A program made the translations under genes and the position numbers. Below the pieces are notes generated by a model that did not search any database, was not told where the DNA came from, and saw only the letters and a program-made list of their open reading frames with translations. A DNA stretch of 64,000 nt from Gonapodya prolifera JEL478 (lineage: Eukaryota; Monoblepharomycota; Monoblepharidomycetes; Monoblepharidales; Gonapodyaceae): contig KQ965732.1 in NCBI GenBank assembly GCA_001574975.1, positions 310,001-374,000 of the forward strand. Direction: 5' to 3'. Below, piece by piece: positions 34,119 through 46,773 of the stretch. Position 1 is the stretch's first letter. Each line of letters starts with the position of its first letter.

Positions 34119-34807
34119 GGTAGCTGTTGGGGCAAACTGATTTATACAATGTGTTACAATGCGATTAAAATCGATGATCGACCAACATCTGAATGCCGAA
34201 ATAGAAATAACTTTCTTCGGGTGACCATCCCAATCCTCCAGGCTTCGCCGACGCTATCCACCACATCCACCAACGCACACCAATACCTCCATGTCATGTT
34301 CGACAATAACTGGAGCCGAAGACGACATTGGACGCTTGCCAGGAACAATAAACTTGGACGGTGAAGGAGGAAGGCGAAACCTTACTGTTAAAGGTTGGTC
34401 GTCCATCTCATTGTTTAGTATAACGCCAGACTTGGTGTCCATAATCTCACCACCAAAGCAGATTAATGGTCGCCGTCAGTCCGACGACATATCCCTCTTT
34501 ATCAACAAGGGAGTGTGATGGAACGATGTTTGTGACATATTATGAGTACAGTAGTCTATTCTATGGGAACCCAAGGCTTGGTAGATCCCAACACGAATGC
34601 ACCTGATCCTAACCTTGGACTCATCCCACGACACGCGTTCCTCTGCAGGAGATATTTGGGATCCTTTGCTTGGCAGTAGCTCCTGGTTTCGAAATGGGTA
34701 TCCCCGACCGCTTCCAGCGTGCCACAGCCTTGGCATGCTTTATGTTAGCGCTCAGTGCATAAAGACGATCTTTACGCTCCCCACTCAACGCAGATGACAC
34801 CTTCGGT

Positions 34808-35455
34808 TCGACTACCATGAACAACCCCCACATCGACACACTACACACTATGTCGTATCAGATCAACGTTCCGCGCCTTCACATGTATGACCCACCGCAC
34901 CACCTTGCGTCCAACCACCTGTCATTGCCACCAGGGTTTGCACCACCAAGATCTTTCCTTCCCTGACTTCAACCCTTCCCGCCCCGCCCTGCGCCATCTT
35001 TATCGTACGCCACAATCTCACTGAGTGCTTTATTGAAGACAACGTACTGGACGCGACGCCGGGTCCGCGCCGTCCAAGGCTTATGTATGTTGGGTACCTC
35101 ACACGGTCAGATGGTGCTTTAAAGAACATCCTTCAGCTCGCACAAGGACCTAGGACAACAGACGTGCTCCAATTTTTGGTGCTATATTCACTGGTTCATG
35201 ACGGGAGATTCAAGCATGACTGGACCACACACTTGTGGTCCCTTTCGTTCTTCGACCAGATTCCCTTCCGTCCCATATCAGAACATGTGAGCTATGTGTA
35301 CCGACATTTGACTCTGGAATGTTCGTTGCTCTTTTGCTCCTTTCTGTATTTTGCAGTGGTCCGGTGAAGATCGTAGTCATGAAGACGTCTGTCGACATGA
35401 CCTCGGTTTCAACTCGCTTTCTCTTCCTTGCTTCTTCGAGGCTCTTGTAAGTCTG
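34808..35455 (+). repeat. Dispersed repeat, copy 2
   Basis: Second copy of the repeat at 20779-21570, same orientation and shorter by about 140 bases. The shared blocks are named under copy 1. Its minus strand keeps the frame ending TSVWSSHA. It lies about 14 kb from copy 1, so the two copies flank the tandem kinases, the desaturase and the orphan gene. Confidence 0.7.
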
Positions 35456-36409
35456 GGTTTCCTTTTCCAGTGGCGTTGGCAAAGATCTACCAGGGGCGCC
35501 GATGGCGATGACTCTTCCATCATTGTTTGGCTTTTTTCTGAGCTGCAGTAACCAACAAAACACCGTCCATCTCTCTAAAATCTGCAATTATTCTCTGAGC
35601 TCGCCTTTTGATAGGTCATCATAATCAATTTGAGAAAGACGAATACGGTGAGATTGACAGGGAAAAAAAATGAATACTGACAATAATAGCCTAAAAAAAT
35701 ATATATGCAAATTTCGAATTCCTTTTGTAGAACCATAACTCAGCTGGGAAGTGCAGGCGCACTGACCAGGGGAAGTGAAGTTCGAATCTAGGCTGTGACG
35801 ATTTAACGCCCCGCGCTTTGTCCTGTTCCTGCGGGACTCTCATACCGACGCTTGCGAAGGTAGACCTAGGGGTTTCAGATGCCTTTTTTTCTTGTTTCTT
35901 CTTCAGAGCGATGGGGTGTCTCTCTCTATGGGCATCATCGCGCTTCTTCATGTTCCACCCACTGGGCGAGACTTTTATCTGTTCTGCTGTTTTCTAATTG
36001 AGTTATTCAACAATAACATCCAAGCTGAAGCTAAGCACTGGAGTGCACGAAGGAAAATGTCAAACGAAATGCTTGTAAGCAAATTGTGGCGCAGTTCAAC
36101 GTGGTCCGCACTTTCGACTCCTTTTAGCTCCGACAATCGAATTTCCTTTGATCCAGTACGCTCGATTTCCAATCGACTAAGCGCACGACCACACGAGTTG
36201 CGCAACAAGTCGTGGGTCGACTGGACATCTAATTTCAGGTCGGCTGAATCCACATCCATGCGGGGTTCCCATTTTCCATCCCGACACTTCCGCTCACTCT
36301 CAGTTTATTTTTCAGGAGCGTTCCGACTAATCCTCGTCTTGAGTGTTAATTCTGTCGGTCCCTCGATTGTCGGCGGTATCAAACTCCTTTTGCGACAACC
36401 GAACCTACG

Positions 36410-38220
36410 ATGACAACCACCCCTGGAGTTGCATCGGGATACGCTTTTGTTAAATCCGCAGAGGACCGAAATACGGATGGCGATGTTTCGGCAACTGTAG
36501 AGCGAAGCTCCCTGTACCAGACGATGCAAAGAAATCCCAATGCCGGCTACCGGCTGATGCTTGTGTCGGACACCTTCAGTCCTCAGGTGAACGGAGTCGT
36601 AACGACGATCAAGAATTTGATTGCGTTCTGTCAGCGACTAGGGCTCGAAGTGGACATCATTGAGCCCTCGCAGTTCATGAATGTTGGCTTCCCAATCTAT
36701 CCCGAGGTTCGCCTCTGTATCAACATGTGGCATGTAAGTATCTAGTTGCTCTTTATTTCCGTCTACGGTCGATTCAAGCTTCTTTTGGGATTAGGTTGGC
36801 ATCCGCTTGTGTGAGTTCCGTCCACACGCCGTCCACATTTTCACCGAGGGACCCCTCGGTGTCTCCGCCCGCGTCTTTTGCGGTGGTCGGAACATTCCTT
36901 TCACAACCTCGTACCACACCCGATTCCCTGGTAGGTTGATGTCACTGTTGGTACTCCTATCTATTTTTCCAACTCTTCTTTCCAGAATATCTCCACGCCC
37001 TCGTTGGTCTTCCCGTTTCCGTCTCCTACCCATTCTTACGTTGGTTCCACGCCGAAGCGCAGAGCTGCCTGGTTCCCACACCGACCGTTCGAGCGGAGCT
37101 CACGCACCGTTTCGGGCCCGCATCAAAGTTGTACAACTGGACTCGTGGCGTCGACATCTCCACTTTTGACATGGAACTTCGTCGACAGGAGGCTTGGCGA
37201 GAGATCGAGGACCTGGTACGGATAAAGGCGACGGGAAGGAAAATTCTGCTGTGGGTTGGAAGAATCAGTCGTGAAAAGAACGTAGAAGAGTTTTGTGAGC
37301 TGGGAGAGGAGTTTGGAGCGAAGGTGCTCGTGGGAGATGGACCAATTGTGAGTCGAGTTCTGTTCGATCAATTGCACGTCTTGAACCAACACCTTTGTTC
37401 TTGGAAAGCGACCCAAAATGGAAGCTAAATATGGAAAGACGGTTCACTTTGCTGGATTCAAGCGCGGACGGGATTTGGCACTCTATTACGCTGCAGCAGG
37501 TGGGACTTCACGCAATCCAAGTCACTGTTCTTTAGTATTCACCAAGCACGAATTTCTACAGATGTGTTCGTTTTCACGAGCAAAACGGACACTTTTGGCA
37601 ACGTGATGATCGAAGCAATGGCTTGTGGAACCCCCGTTGCGTGAGTATCAAGTAATCCTTAGACTTGCCCCAAAACCGGTGCAATATGCTGATAAAATTT
37701 CCACGTCGATAGTGCGTTCCCGGTTACTGGACCGATTGACGTCGTGGAGCACGGAGTGACGGGGTTCATCCACCCGAAGTTCAATGACGATGAGCCAGAT
37801 GGCGTCAGCTTGGGTGCTTCTATCCGTTCATGTCTCACCCTTTCACCCGACGATGTCGCGAGGCGATGTCAGGAAGTGTGGACCCTCGACGCGATGGGGC
37901 GTATCTTTGTGGACAACTTGGTCGTTCTTGAACATCCTGAAGATCGCTTCAAAATGCGCCGAAAGAAGCACAAAATTAACTACTGGACCGCACTCCTTGC
38001 GCTCATCATCTACAGGTTGTACATGGATTCGGGGTTGGAGTCGCATCAACGGTTTGGCCCTGGATCTAAGAGTTCCTTGGCGATCCCAGAGAAACCTGCC
38101 AAGCCCGAAAATGAGGAAGAGAAGAAGGCCGCGACGCAGACTCTCTGGAGTGTATGGAGTTCTGTTATCATGACCATCTACCTACTGAGTGTAATCCCAC
38201 AGATGTCTTCGTTCGGCTGA
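36410..38220 (+). CDS. GT4 glycosyltransferase, bacterial MgtA-like mannosyltransferase, membrane-anchored
   Basis: Predicted retaining glycosyltransferase of family GT4 using a nucleotide sugar, by family GDP-mannose. Motifs in order are LMLVSDTFSPQVNGVVTT near residue 50, HIFTEGPLGVSARVFC, FTTSYHTRFPEYL, VPTPTVRAEL, LLWVGRISREKNVEEF, KVLVGDGP, and the donor-binding end DVFVFTSKTDTFGNVMIEAM with CGTPVAAFPVTGPIDVV. This series is that of bacterial GDP-mannose-dependent alpha-mannosyltransferases. The C-terminus adds two hydrophobic spans (YWTALLALIIYRLYM and SVWSSVIMTIYLLSVI) with a charged loop between, so the enzyme is probably attached to a membrane. The start follows a leader with no other ATG in frame. 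Acceptor and product are unknown. Ancient bacterial transfer is possible, but the gene now has introns. Confidence 0.87.
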
Positions 38221-38308
38221 GTTGAAAATGTCATATTATAACGGTATCATAAGCATTTCATTCGTATGTACAAATTGATTGAATCTCCCAAAATTGAATT
38301 AGTCCAAA

Positions 38309-40059
38309 TCACCAGACATATGGTATCATCTTTCCACGTCCTTCGGGGTAAATGTCCTTATACCGCTTCTTATACCACTTGTGCGTGTTCTCGGCAGTTA
38401 CTCCAAGGTTTGCCACAACCCAAACCCAACACAGCCACAAGGTAGCACTGCGCGAGGTCAATGGCAAGCAAAGATAAGCTACGATCTCGAAGAAGTAGTG
38501 TGGGGAGTCTACAAGGCTGAACCAAGATGCCGTCGGTAAGGGGTATGTTGGCGGTGCTCCGACAACAGAAACTGAGCCGCGACGTCGAGACGGTGTCATT
38601 CCAAGCGGGTGGGGTCCTCCCTCTGTTTCCGTCACGTTTCCAGTCGAGTCAGTTCGAGGTCGTAACGGAATACCCGTAAATTCGCCCGTGGGTAGGACCA
38701 AGTTGTCCGAGGGGGTGAAATTGAGCGTTTGCTCACTGACGCTGATGCGGCGAGGTTGAGGTGAGGCTGGTGCGACATTTCGGCGCAGGGAGGCGAGATA
38801 GGCATGACAGCGATTCTGCTCCACCGAAGCGTAAGCGAAAAGGCCAGTCGTGAAAATATAGGTTGCTATTGACGTGGTAGATGGTCGAAGGGAGATGGAA
38901 GGATCTGGGCAAAGTGTGTTGGTGTGATCGTAGGCCATTTCGAAGAACGAAACTCACCTGTAGCGTACTTCTTAAGGGCTGGCGCTGCTTCAATCCAGCA
39001 AGCAACTCCTGTAACTCCGTAAAAGCTCAATCCAAGAAGGTAGTGGCCCACGTGCATTTGGGCCCCTTTGGAAGGGTTGAGGAGGAACAGTTCCTCCGCA
39101 AGTCGGCGCAACATTTGCGCAAGCATGAGTGTGGTGCAGATTGTTGCTTCGAGCGGAGATTCGGTGAGGGGCAATGCCGGAATTTTTCCACAGAAGTAGC
39201 CGCTGAGTTTCGATACTGTGTCGTTTGGAGGAAGACACGTTCCCGTGGAATCTGCAGTGGACATTACAATTGACATCAAGGGGCCAAATGCTTTCCGCCA
39301 TACGAGAAGAACAAATAGCTCGAGTAGAGTCCAGGTAAACCATAGGGTTCCCACGGCGTAGAAGTGTGTGAACCATCGTTTCGGAACCCTCAATTCCGCA
39401 ATCGTGTCCACGCCCTTCTGGATTTCTCGCGAAATGTTCTCTGGAAGTAAATGGGCCGCGTGCTCCAACTTCCCCGGTTCCTCCGACAGTGCCACGAGTG
39501 AAAGAAAGGGTTTGTCGATTCCAAGGGCTGCTGAAGTTGGACGTGTGCTGAACGATCGAGAATTAGATCGTGACCGTGATGATTCTCTCCCAGAAGCGCC
39601 AGAGCTCTCGTAACCGGGCATGGTACCCGTGGTGAACGCCTGACTCAATCTGATGGAGGATTTCGCGGTCGATGGAGACCTCTTCTTGTGTCGCATCGGA
39701 GATGAAGTTCCCGAGGGATTAGAGAGCAGCTTCCCATAGAGGGCAACTGTGGAGCGAAAAAGGCCCGAGTAGCTGCCCAGGAGGGCAACCGTGGTTGCGA
39801 CCACATAGTACAGCCTGGTGAGGGTGAGGACGAGGGCTGCAGATGGAACTGGGATGGAGACACCTCCAAGCACGATAGTGGACATTCCGATCCTCCAGCC
39901 CGCCAGCTTTCGCACGTGTCCACCGTGCCGATGTCCAAGGGTTTTGGGGGGAAAAGGGAGTTCCGGAGGGACCAACTTCGGCCGACCGGACGGAACGATT
40001 TTGACGATCTCATCCCACGATGGAGGATTTAGCGAGAAAGTACATAGACCATTACTCAT
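38309..40059 (-). CDS. Polyprenol reductase (SRD5A3/DFG10 type)
   Basis: Reduces the alpha-isoprene unit of polyprenol to dolichol for N-glycosylation, in the endoplasmic reticulum membrane. Two main exons are seen. The first (from ATG 40059) carries several transmembrane spans and the family motif KRWFTHFYAVGTLWFT, then the pattern LRRLAEELFLL and MHVGHYLLGLSFYGVTG. The second holds SPHYFFEIVAYLCLPL and the steroid-reductase C-terminus WVWVVANLGVTAENTHKWYK ending GRGKMIPYVW. The Asn/Thr/His/Tyr residues of that last region are family hallmarks. Two long Ser/Arg-rich insertions, one of about 60 residues after the first spans and one before SPHYFFEI, make it longer than human SRD5A3. The latter may be loops or partly intronic. 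Confidence 0.88.
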
Positions 40060-40244
40060 TCAAATCTACAATTTCTGGCAAATATAATCTCGTCGCAGCC
40101 ACAAGTCATCGTCTGTGCGCTCCCATGGTGCAGCGGGTGGTGCTCAATGATCACGTCTGTCGGCACAGTTGACGTGAAAAATGAGCTCATTTCTACATGT
40201 TCGTCCAAGCGAAGTGACCAAGAGTAGGTAAGTGTATCAGAGAA

Positions 40245-41582
40245 TCAGCGAATCCATTTCAGTAGCCAAATTTCTCTACGAACACCGCCGCTACCACGAT
40301 TATGTTCATTATCTGAAGACCACACCTTCGACGCTTTTAATTTGCCCCTTGCCTCAACCTCCCCGGAAAACGTAAAGATGCTCCCACTGAGACCAAAATA
40401 GTTCGTTTTGGCAGCAACCAGACAGATTCCGGACGGGTGCAGTGCGTGCTCGATTAGATTCAGAAGATCTTCATGATGCGAAATATTGTATATGGTCTCG
40501 GACGTTAGTATGACTCTATAAGAACCCGGTGCAATGAGGGGCTGCATCGCAACAGATGTCATTTGAATGCTAATGCCGCCAAAAAGGGGATACTACCAAC
40601 CGAAAGGGTAGACCAAGATCCTGAATAGAAATGTGCACGCCCTCCAAAAGTGGGGTCAGGGGGTGCAACATCCTCTCCTGAAATATCAGCGCACTCCTTC
40701 GTTTGTCCAGACGGTAGGTCGACTTCAAATGTTCCTGTTGATTCATCCACCGACTCTGCTGCGGGGCGATGCGTTGTGTTGAGGAGAACGTTTGGAGCTG
40801 TTACAAGAGACAGCACAGCAGGGTTCTGCCATTCAGGACCGGATGAGTTCAGTGAATTCCGTAATCGTGTGAAGGACACTCACGTAATCCTGCAAATCTA
40901 CTCTCGCAGCTCCGTGTAGAAGGCAGTAGATACCGGGCAGCGCCGCACCGCATCCAATCTCGAGAACGGTTTGGTCTGTGATTGTGAGGTCTGGTGACGA
41001 TCCGTTGAAAGTCCTGGACAAGTAGTCCACAAGGTCCAAGCTACACTCCCAAGTTTTAAGTCCTCCTTCATACACTCCTGGTATCAGATCCGTCCTGTCA
41101 GTCATCGACCGCACAAGTGCTGACGTCTCCAACTTTTCCAAAGGTTGCGATACATCATGGCTCTGGGAAACTTCAGGGTCGTTTTGGGCTAATTGAAACT
41201 TGATGTCTGAGATTTCACGACGAGCTAATGTAAAGCGAGAAGGGATTGGAGATGAAGAGTCGCTAAAGTTTGGTCGTGGAAATGTGAGCAGCTCTCCGAC
41301 GATGGTGTCCGCTGTGATGACCTTTGATGAATGCGTGTGACCGTCACATTTGACTTGACGATTGGGCATGGGACCAGGTTTGAAACTCGCCAAATCTTCG
41401 ACCTTCAACTCTCTAGCATGAAACCCATGATTGGGTGGCGAAATTGTCCCAGATTCACTAGGATTCACGTCCTCCATCATCCTATCCTCGTCCTCCTGAG
41501 GGTAGCAGGCTTTCCTGAACACATGAGTTGCTCGTGTGCAAAGGAAGGATCAACGCACAGGCTGAAAGTTGAATTTGAACAT
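40245..41582 (-). CDS. HPM1: Protein-histidine N-methyltransferase, METTL18/Hpm1 type
   Basis: S-adenosylmethionine-dependent enzyme. In yeast and animals it methylates a histidine of ribosomal protein uL3. Four exons, 41582-41559, 41495-40884, 40825-40601 and 40541-40245, sum to 1158 bases, 385 residues. The first exon encodes MFKFNFQP, matching the F.FNF start of the family and fixing the start codon. Family signatures are DLIPGVYEGGLKTWECSLDL, VLEIGCGAALPGIYCLLHG (SAM-binding), RVDLQDY, APNVLLNTT, and VILTSETIYN. The middle exon carries a long variable region between residues 10 and 150. The third donor (GTTGGT) is weak but is the only one that keeps phase. Substrate identity is by homology. 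Confidence 0.9.
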
Positions 41583-42191
41583 CGCCGTCCTTGCCGTGAG
41601 AGCAATAGCACGTAGGGAGCGAGCAACCGCTGGAAGTGTGCGATCGTTGTGATGCCGTGGTCCCCGACGTGAGAAAACTTCTTTGATCACTGGCTAAACT
41701 GTTTAGCCGAATGACCGCAGCACTACCACCTTCCCTCGCTGTGGGACTTTGTATATGATTCAAAAGCACAGACCGAAGTGCATGTAATATTCAGCTTGCT
41801 ACAGGATGCTACCACGCCACACATCAAAGACTCCATATGTGCTGCCAAACGCTATTCGGGTCTTGAAATAATAGTTCATGCTTTTTATAGTACGAATTGT
41901 AACGCCAGGTCCCGAGGGCGAGCTCAGAGCACAGTTCCAGGGGAAATTTTCGTGCGGGCGAGGCAGGCGAGGTGAAGACAGAGCCGTGCCCCACATCACA
42001 ACCGAAAAACGTCTGCCTCCATTTCGGCTCTCAGAAGCGGTCGCTGGACTTCACGTCTACCCGCAGTACTCCTCCTGCCCGTCGGATCGGACATTCGGCT
42101 GACCCCCTTGCTCGCTGAACAAACTTCATTCATCACCAAACGTTTCTTTCGTTGCACGAAACCACCTCAACTGCACATCCGCACCACCGTA
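41583..42191. other. Divergent promoter region
   Basis: Lies between the starts of the METTL18-type gene (minus) and isoleucyl-tRNA synthetase (plus). It has no supported frame. Both promoters should be here. No TATA-like box stands out. Confidence 0.45.
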
Positions 42192-45100
42192 ATGGCGGCG
42201 CAAACGAAAGAAAATCCTGTTGATAATGGAGATGCTGGTCTCGATGGTGTGTTTTCCCTCTGTTCGACGTGCATCCTCGTGTTTCTGTTGTCAACTTCCA
42301 TCTGTCAACGCATGGAAAGACGATCTCGGGATCGCGTCAGCTAAAATCAACTTCCCGGAAGAGGAAATGAAAATCCTCAAGTTCTGGAAGGAGATTGATG
42401 CGTTCAAGACCCAACTTGAGATCACGAAAGATAAACCTGCCTACACATTCTATGATGGACCACCGTTCGCCACGGGTCTGCCGCACTACGGACACTTGCT
42501 TGCTGGAACAATCAAGGTGTGTGGCCATTGATCGTCAAACGGAATGTTCCAAATGAGTTCTACTGTTATCGCTTGAAAGGACATCGTGACCCGGTACGCC
42601 GCAGCTAAAGGGCACTACGTCGAGCGCCGCTTCGGTTGGGATTGCCATGGGCTTCCAGTTGAGCATGAGATTGACAAGAAGCTTAATATTCGCGACCGGA
42701 ACGATGTCATGGCGATGGGCATTGACAATTACAATGCCGAGTGTCGCGCCATCGTCATGCGGTACTCTAGTGAATGGGTCTCGACTGTCGAGAGAATTGG
42801 GCGCTGGATTGACTTTGAGAACGATTACAAGACCCTCAACCTCTCGTTTATGGAGAGTGTTTGGTGGGTTTTCAAGCAGCTTTGGGATAAGGACCAGGTC
42901 TACCGCAGCTTTAAGGTGAGGGCATATCCCATAGTCTCCATTATCGGCTTCTTACAGAGAGAGCTCTTCGTTTTTCATAGATCATGCCGTACTCCACCGC
43001 TTGCACCACACCATTGGCCAACTTTGAGGCAAACCAAAACTTTAAAGATGTGATCGATCCTGCGGTCGTGGTCTCCTTCCCACTTGTTACCGACCCAAAG
43101 ACTGCTATTCTTGCGTGGACAACGACTCCGTGGACCCTCCCGTCGAACCTGGGACTTTGCGTAAACCCCGACTTTGATTACGTCAAAATCAACGATCAGG
43201 AGACTGGCCAAAACTGGATCTTGCTGGAGAAGAGGCTCGACACGATCTACAAGGACCCAAAGAAAGCCAAGTTCAAGGTGTTGGAAAGGATGAAAGGTTC
43301 CGCACTGAAAGGCCTGGAGTATATCCCACTCTTTGAATACTTTGCCTCGGTGAGTTCAGCGTTTTCATGCTCTCCAGCAAGGGTTCTTTCGCTTATCGTA
43401 AACGTTTACAACCAGAGAAAAGCGACCCGAACGACCTTCCGCGTCCTCACTGACTCCTACGTAACCGATGAGGATGGTACTGGTGTTGTACACCAGGCGC
43501 CAGGCTTCGGTGAAGACGATTTCCGGTGAGTTTGCTTTAATCATTACGGCGCTCATCTGCGTTTTGAGACACGGTGCATTTGTTAGTGTCGCCATTGCAA
43601 ATGGCGTTGTTGACCCCGAAGGCAGTGACACTCCCTGCCCGGTTGACGATAAGGGATGCTTCACGGCAGAAGTTACGGACTTTTTCGGGCAGTATGTTAA
43701 AGACGCAGACAAAGTGATTTCCAAGACCTTGAAGGAGAGGGGCCGTCTTATCCGCCAAGGAACCTTGAATCACAGTTACCCTTTCTGCTGGAGGTGAGTT
43801 TTTTTTTTTTTTGGAGAACTTGATCTCGCATTCCCTAATCACGATGGAGCACAGATCAGACACTCCTCTCATCTACCGTGCGATTCCGTCATGGTTTGTT
43901 CGCGTCGCCAACATCCGAGACAAACTTCTCGCTGCGAACAAGGAAACGTACTGGGTACCTGACTTCGTTCAAGAGAAACGTTTTGCGAACTGGTTGGAAA
44001 ACTCGCGTGATTGGGCTATTTCGCGTAACCGATATTGGGGCACTCCTATCCCCCTTTGGACCAACGAAGATTTTTCTGAGATTGTATGCGTTGGCAGTGT
44101 TGAAGAACTTCGGCAACTTGCCGGTCTACCGGATGAGATTACGGACATACACAGGGAAAGGTCCGTCCAGGGTTTCTTTGACTTTTCGGGATAACTTCGA
44201 ATATTTACATCGCAATGTATGTCTCAGCATCGACCACCTGACGATCCCGTCCAAAACGCCGGGTGCACCTCCACTCAGGCGTATTGAGGAAGTATTGGAT
44301 TGTTGGTTCGAGTCAGGTTCCATGCCATATGCGCAACAACATTACCCATTCGACAACAAGGACAAGTTTGCGAATGGATTCCCCGCTGACTTCATCGCTG
44401 AGGGGCTCGACCAAACTCGCGGGTGGTTCTACACACTGCTCGTGCTTTCAACGCACTTGTTTGGAACTGCCCCTTTCAAGAACGTTATTGTGAACGGTTT
44501 GGTGCTTGCCGCGTGAGTACCCCTCATGCATTCGCTCGGCATCGAACACTTCCCAACCTTACGTGATTTGCACAGTGATGGCAAGAAGATGTCCAAGCGC
44601 CTCAAAAACTACCCCGAGCCAAACATCATTATTGATGTTTATGGTGCCGATGCCCTCCGCCTCTACCTCATTAACTCCCCCGTGGTTCGCGCCGAGACTC
44701 TTCGCTTCAAAGAAGAAGGAGTGAAGGAACTTCTTGCTCAAGTCTTTTTGCCCTGGTACAACGCCTACCGATTCTTCACTGCTCAAGTTGTTCTCTTGAA
44801 GAAAGTACGCTATTGGCACGATTGACTCAGTGGGCTTATGTATCACAGTTTTGATTCTTCATTCGTTTTTAGAACCACGGAGTCAACTTCAAGTACAACC
44901 CTGATCAGGAAGTAAGCTCCAATGTCATGGACAGGTGGATTTTGGCGTCATGCCAAAGCTTGATTCAATTCGTCCGACAAGAGATGGAAGGTACGACTCT
45001 GTCTGTCCTCGTCTGTCTGCTCTTCACATCTAAGCCATCCTGAAACTCACTGAAGCCTATCGCTTGTACACGGTCGTTCCTCGTCTTTTGAGGCTCATCG

Positions 45101-46363
45101 ATGATTTGACGAACTGGTACGTTCGGGCAAACCGAAAGAGGTTAAAGGTTTGTGTGCTTTCCTTTTTAAGGAACAAGCTCAGTTGATTAAATTGGTGGTG
45201 ATGCAAAGGGTGAGAATGGTTCGGAGGACGCCCAGATTGCCTTGAATGCACTGTTCGAGGTCTTGTTCACCCTCTGTCGCACAATGGTTCGTTTCTCTCA
45301 TGATTTGCATCGTTGTTTCTCGATCTCACCTCATCAACGCAATAAGGGTCCCTTCACTCCCTTCATCACCGAGCTCATGTATCAAGGGCTCCGACCTTTC
45401 TATTCCGCTCCCAGTGGTACCGACGTTCGCTCGGTGCATTTCCTTGAGTTCCCCGAACCTAACAAACGCTACTTCGATGATGTGATTGAGCGTAGAGTAT
45501 CGAGAATGCAAAAGGTTATCGAGCAGGGAAGATTGATTCGTGACACCAAAACCCTTCCTCTCAAGGTCTGCCTTTTCCTTTCAACGTTGACAAGATATGT
45601 AGTTTAACTGCGGGCTTCATTTTCAGACCCCATTGAAGGAGTTGGTAGTTGTATGCCCAGACCCCGAGTTCCTGGAGGACGTCCGCACACTGGAGTCCTA
45701 CGTCACTGATGAGCTCAATGTGAGAACCCTCACATTCACTTCGGACGACGACAAGTACGGTGTGAGATACCGTGCAGAGCCCGATTCCAAAGCGCTTGGG
45801 CAACGACTCCGAGGAGCATTCCGGGAAGTGGACAAAGCATTGAAGAGTAAGCAAAGACTTAATCAGCATCGCTGAACGATATCCTTACTTCATACATAGC
45901 ACTGACAAGTGCTCAGATCAAAGCCTTCATGGAGACCGGCAGCATCACCGTAGCGGGTGCCGAACTCTCCGCCTCGGACCTCACAGTTACTCGCGAGTTT
46001 GACCCCGCGTCGGGCTTGTCACACTACGCACCGGGAACTGATAAGGAAGCACTCATCTTACTCGACGTGACGTTGGACTCTTCATTGGAGAAGGAAGGTT
46101 TGGCGCGGGAGATCATGAACAGAGTTCAGCGAATGCGGAAAGAGGCTGGTCTGAACCCCACTGACGCTGTAGAGTATTACTGGGAGCCACTGGAGGACCC
46201 TGCTGGAGTGTTAGAAAGCGCCTTCGTCTCGCAATCCGACTTCTTGGAAAAGAACTTGAAGCAGAAAATCAAGAGGATGTCAGAGCTTCCAAAAGACGTG
46301 AAAATCTTTCACGAAAACAAGCAGGAGGTGGGTGCCATTGGAATGTTCGTTCCATCAATTTGA
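42192..46363 (+). CDS. ILS1: Isoleucyl-tRNA synthetase, cytosolic
   Basis: Charges tRNA-Ile with isoleucine. The first exon (ATG 42192, [19 protein letters not shown]) splices into [15 protein letters not shown]. The class I HIGH motif appears as [12 protein letters not shown] and the KMSKS motif as [31 protein letters not shown] and [16 protein letters not shown] are typical of the eukaryotic IleRS. The anticodon-binding part has [17 protein letters not shown]. Twelve or so short introns interrupt it. The protein ends [12 protein letters not shown] before TGA, close to the usual end of the cytosolic enzyme. No frameshift was needed, which speaks for good sequence quality in this stretch. Confidence 0.96.
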
Positions 46364-46773
46364 AGTTTGAAAGTATTTGCGAATTGGTAGATAAAGGGCG
46401 TGACGTTCCTGCTCACATTCACAAAACAGTAGCACTGTTATTTGTCTCTATTTCCTGTAATACATGCCCAAATGAGTTCGAAACTCGTTCGGCTTCCAAC
46501 TGACCTTCGGATTCCCATATTAAGTTTGCCAATGAAAAAGCATTGACAAGCGCATGGGTGCACATTCAAATTTAGATCTGCATTTAGCGTTTAGCGCGCA
46601 TCAGGAGTACAACATTCCTTCAACGTTGTTCATTGAGTGATAAATCAAATGTCGTTTCTCAACCCCCTCCTCCCGGCTCCTCTTCATCATTTTCCCGCCC
46701 TACAAGCACCTCTCTTCTTTCTTACAAAGTCGCAGTGAGAGACATTGAGCTCTCATCCAAGACTAAAATGCAA
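46364..46773. other. Convergent 3' flanks
   Basis: Lies between the ends of IleRS (plus) and Ste24 (minus). Nothing coding is supported. Confidence 0.45.

Larger units (their letters stand above)
33796..36409. other. Long intergenic region (contains a hairpin and a repeat copy)
   Basis: Apart from the perfect hairpin at 34084-34118 and the repeat copy at 34808-35455, I see no gene. The open frames are short and lack family signal. Some A/T-rich stretches (for example 35660-35710) could be promoter or replication-related sequence, without proof. The 3' end should hold the promoter and leader of the glycosyltransferase gene. Confidence 0.4.

Noticed and set aside
35733-35805. tRNA-like stretch (ACTCAGCTGGGAA ... 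GTTCGAATCTAGG)
   Set aside because: Resembles D-arm and T-loop words, but the T stem does not pair and no acceptor stem forms.
40100-40170. tRNA-like CATGGTGCAGCGGG
   Set aside because: Only the A-box-like word is present; no B box or cloverleaf.
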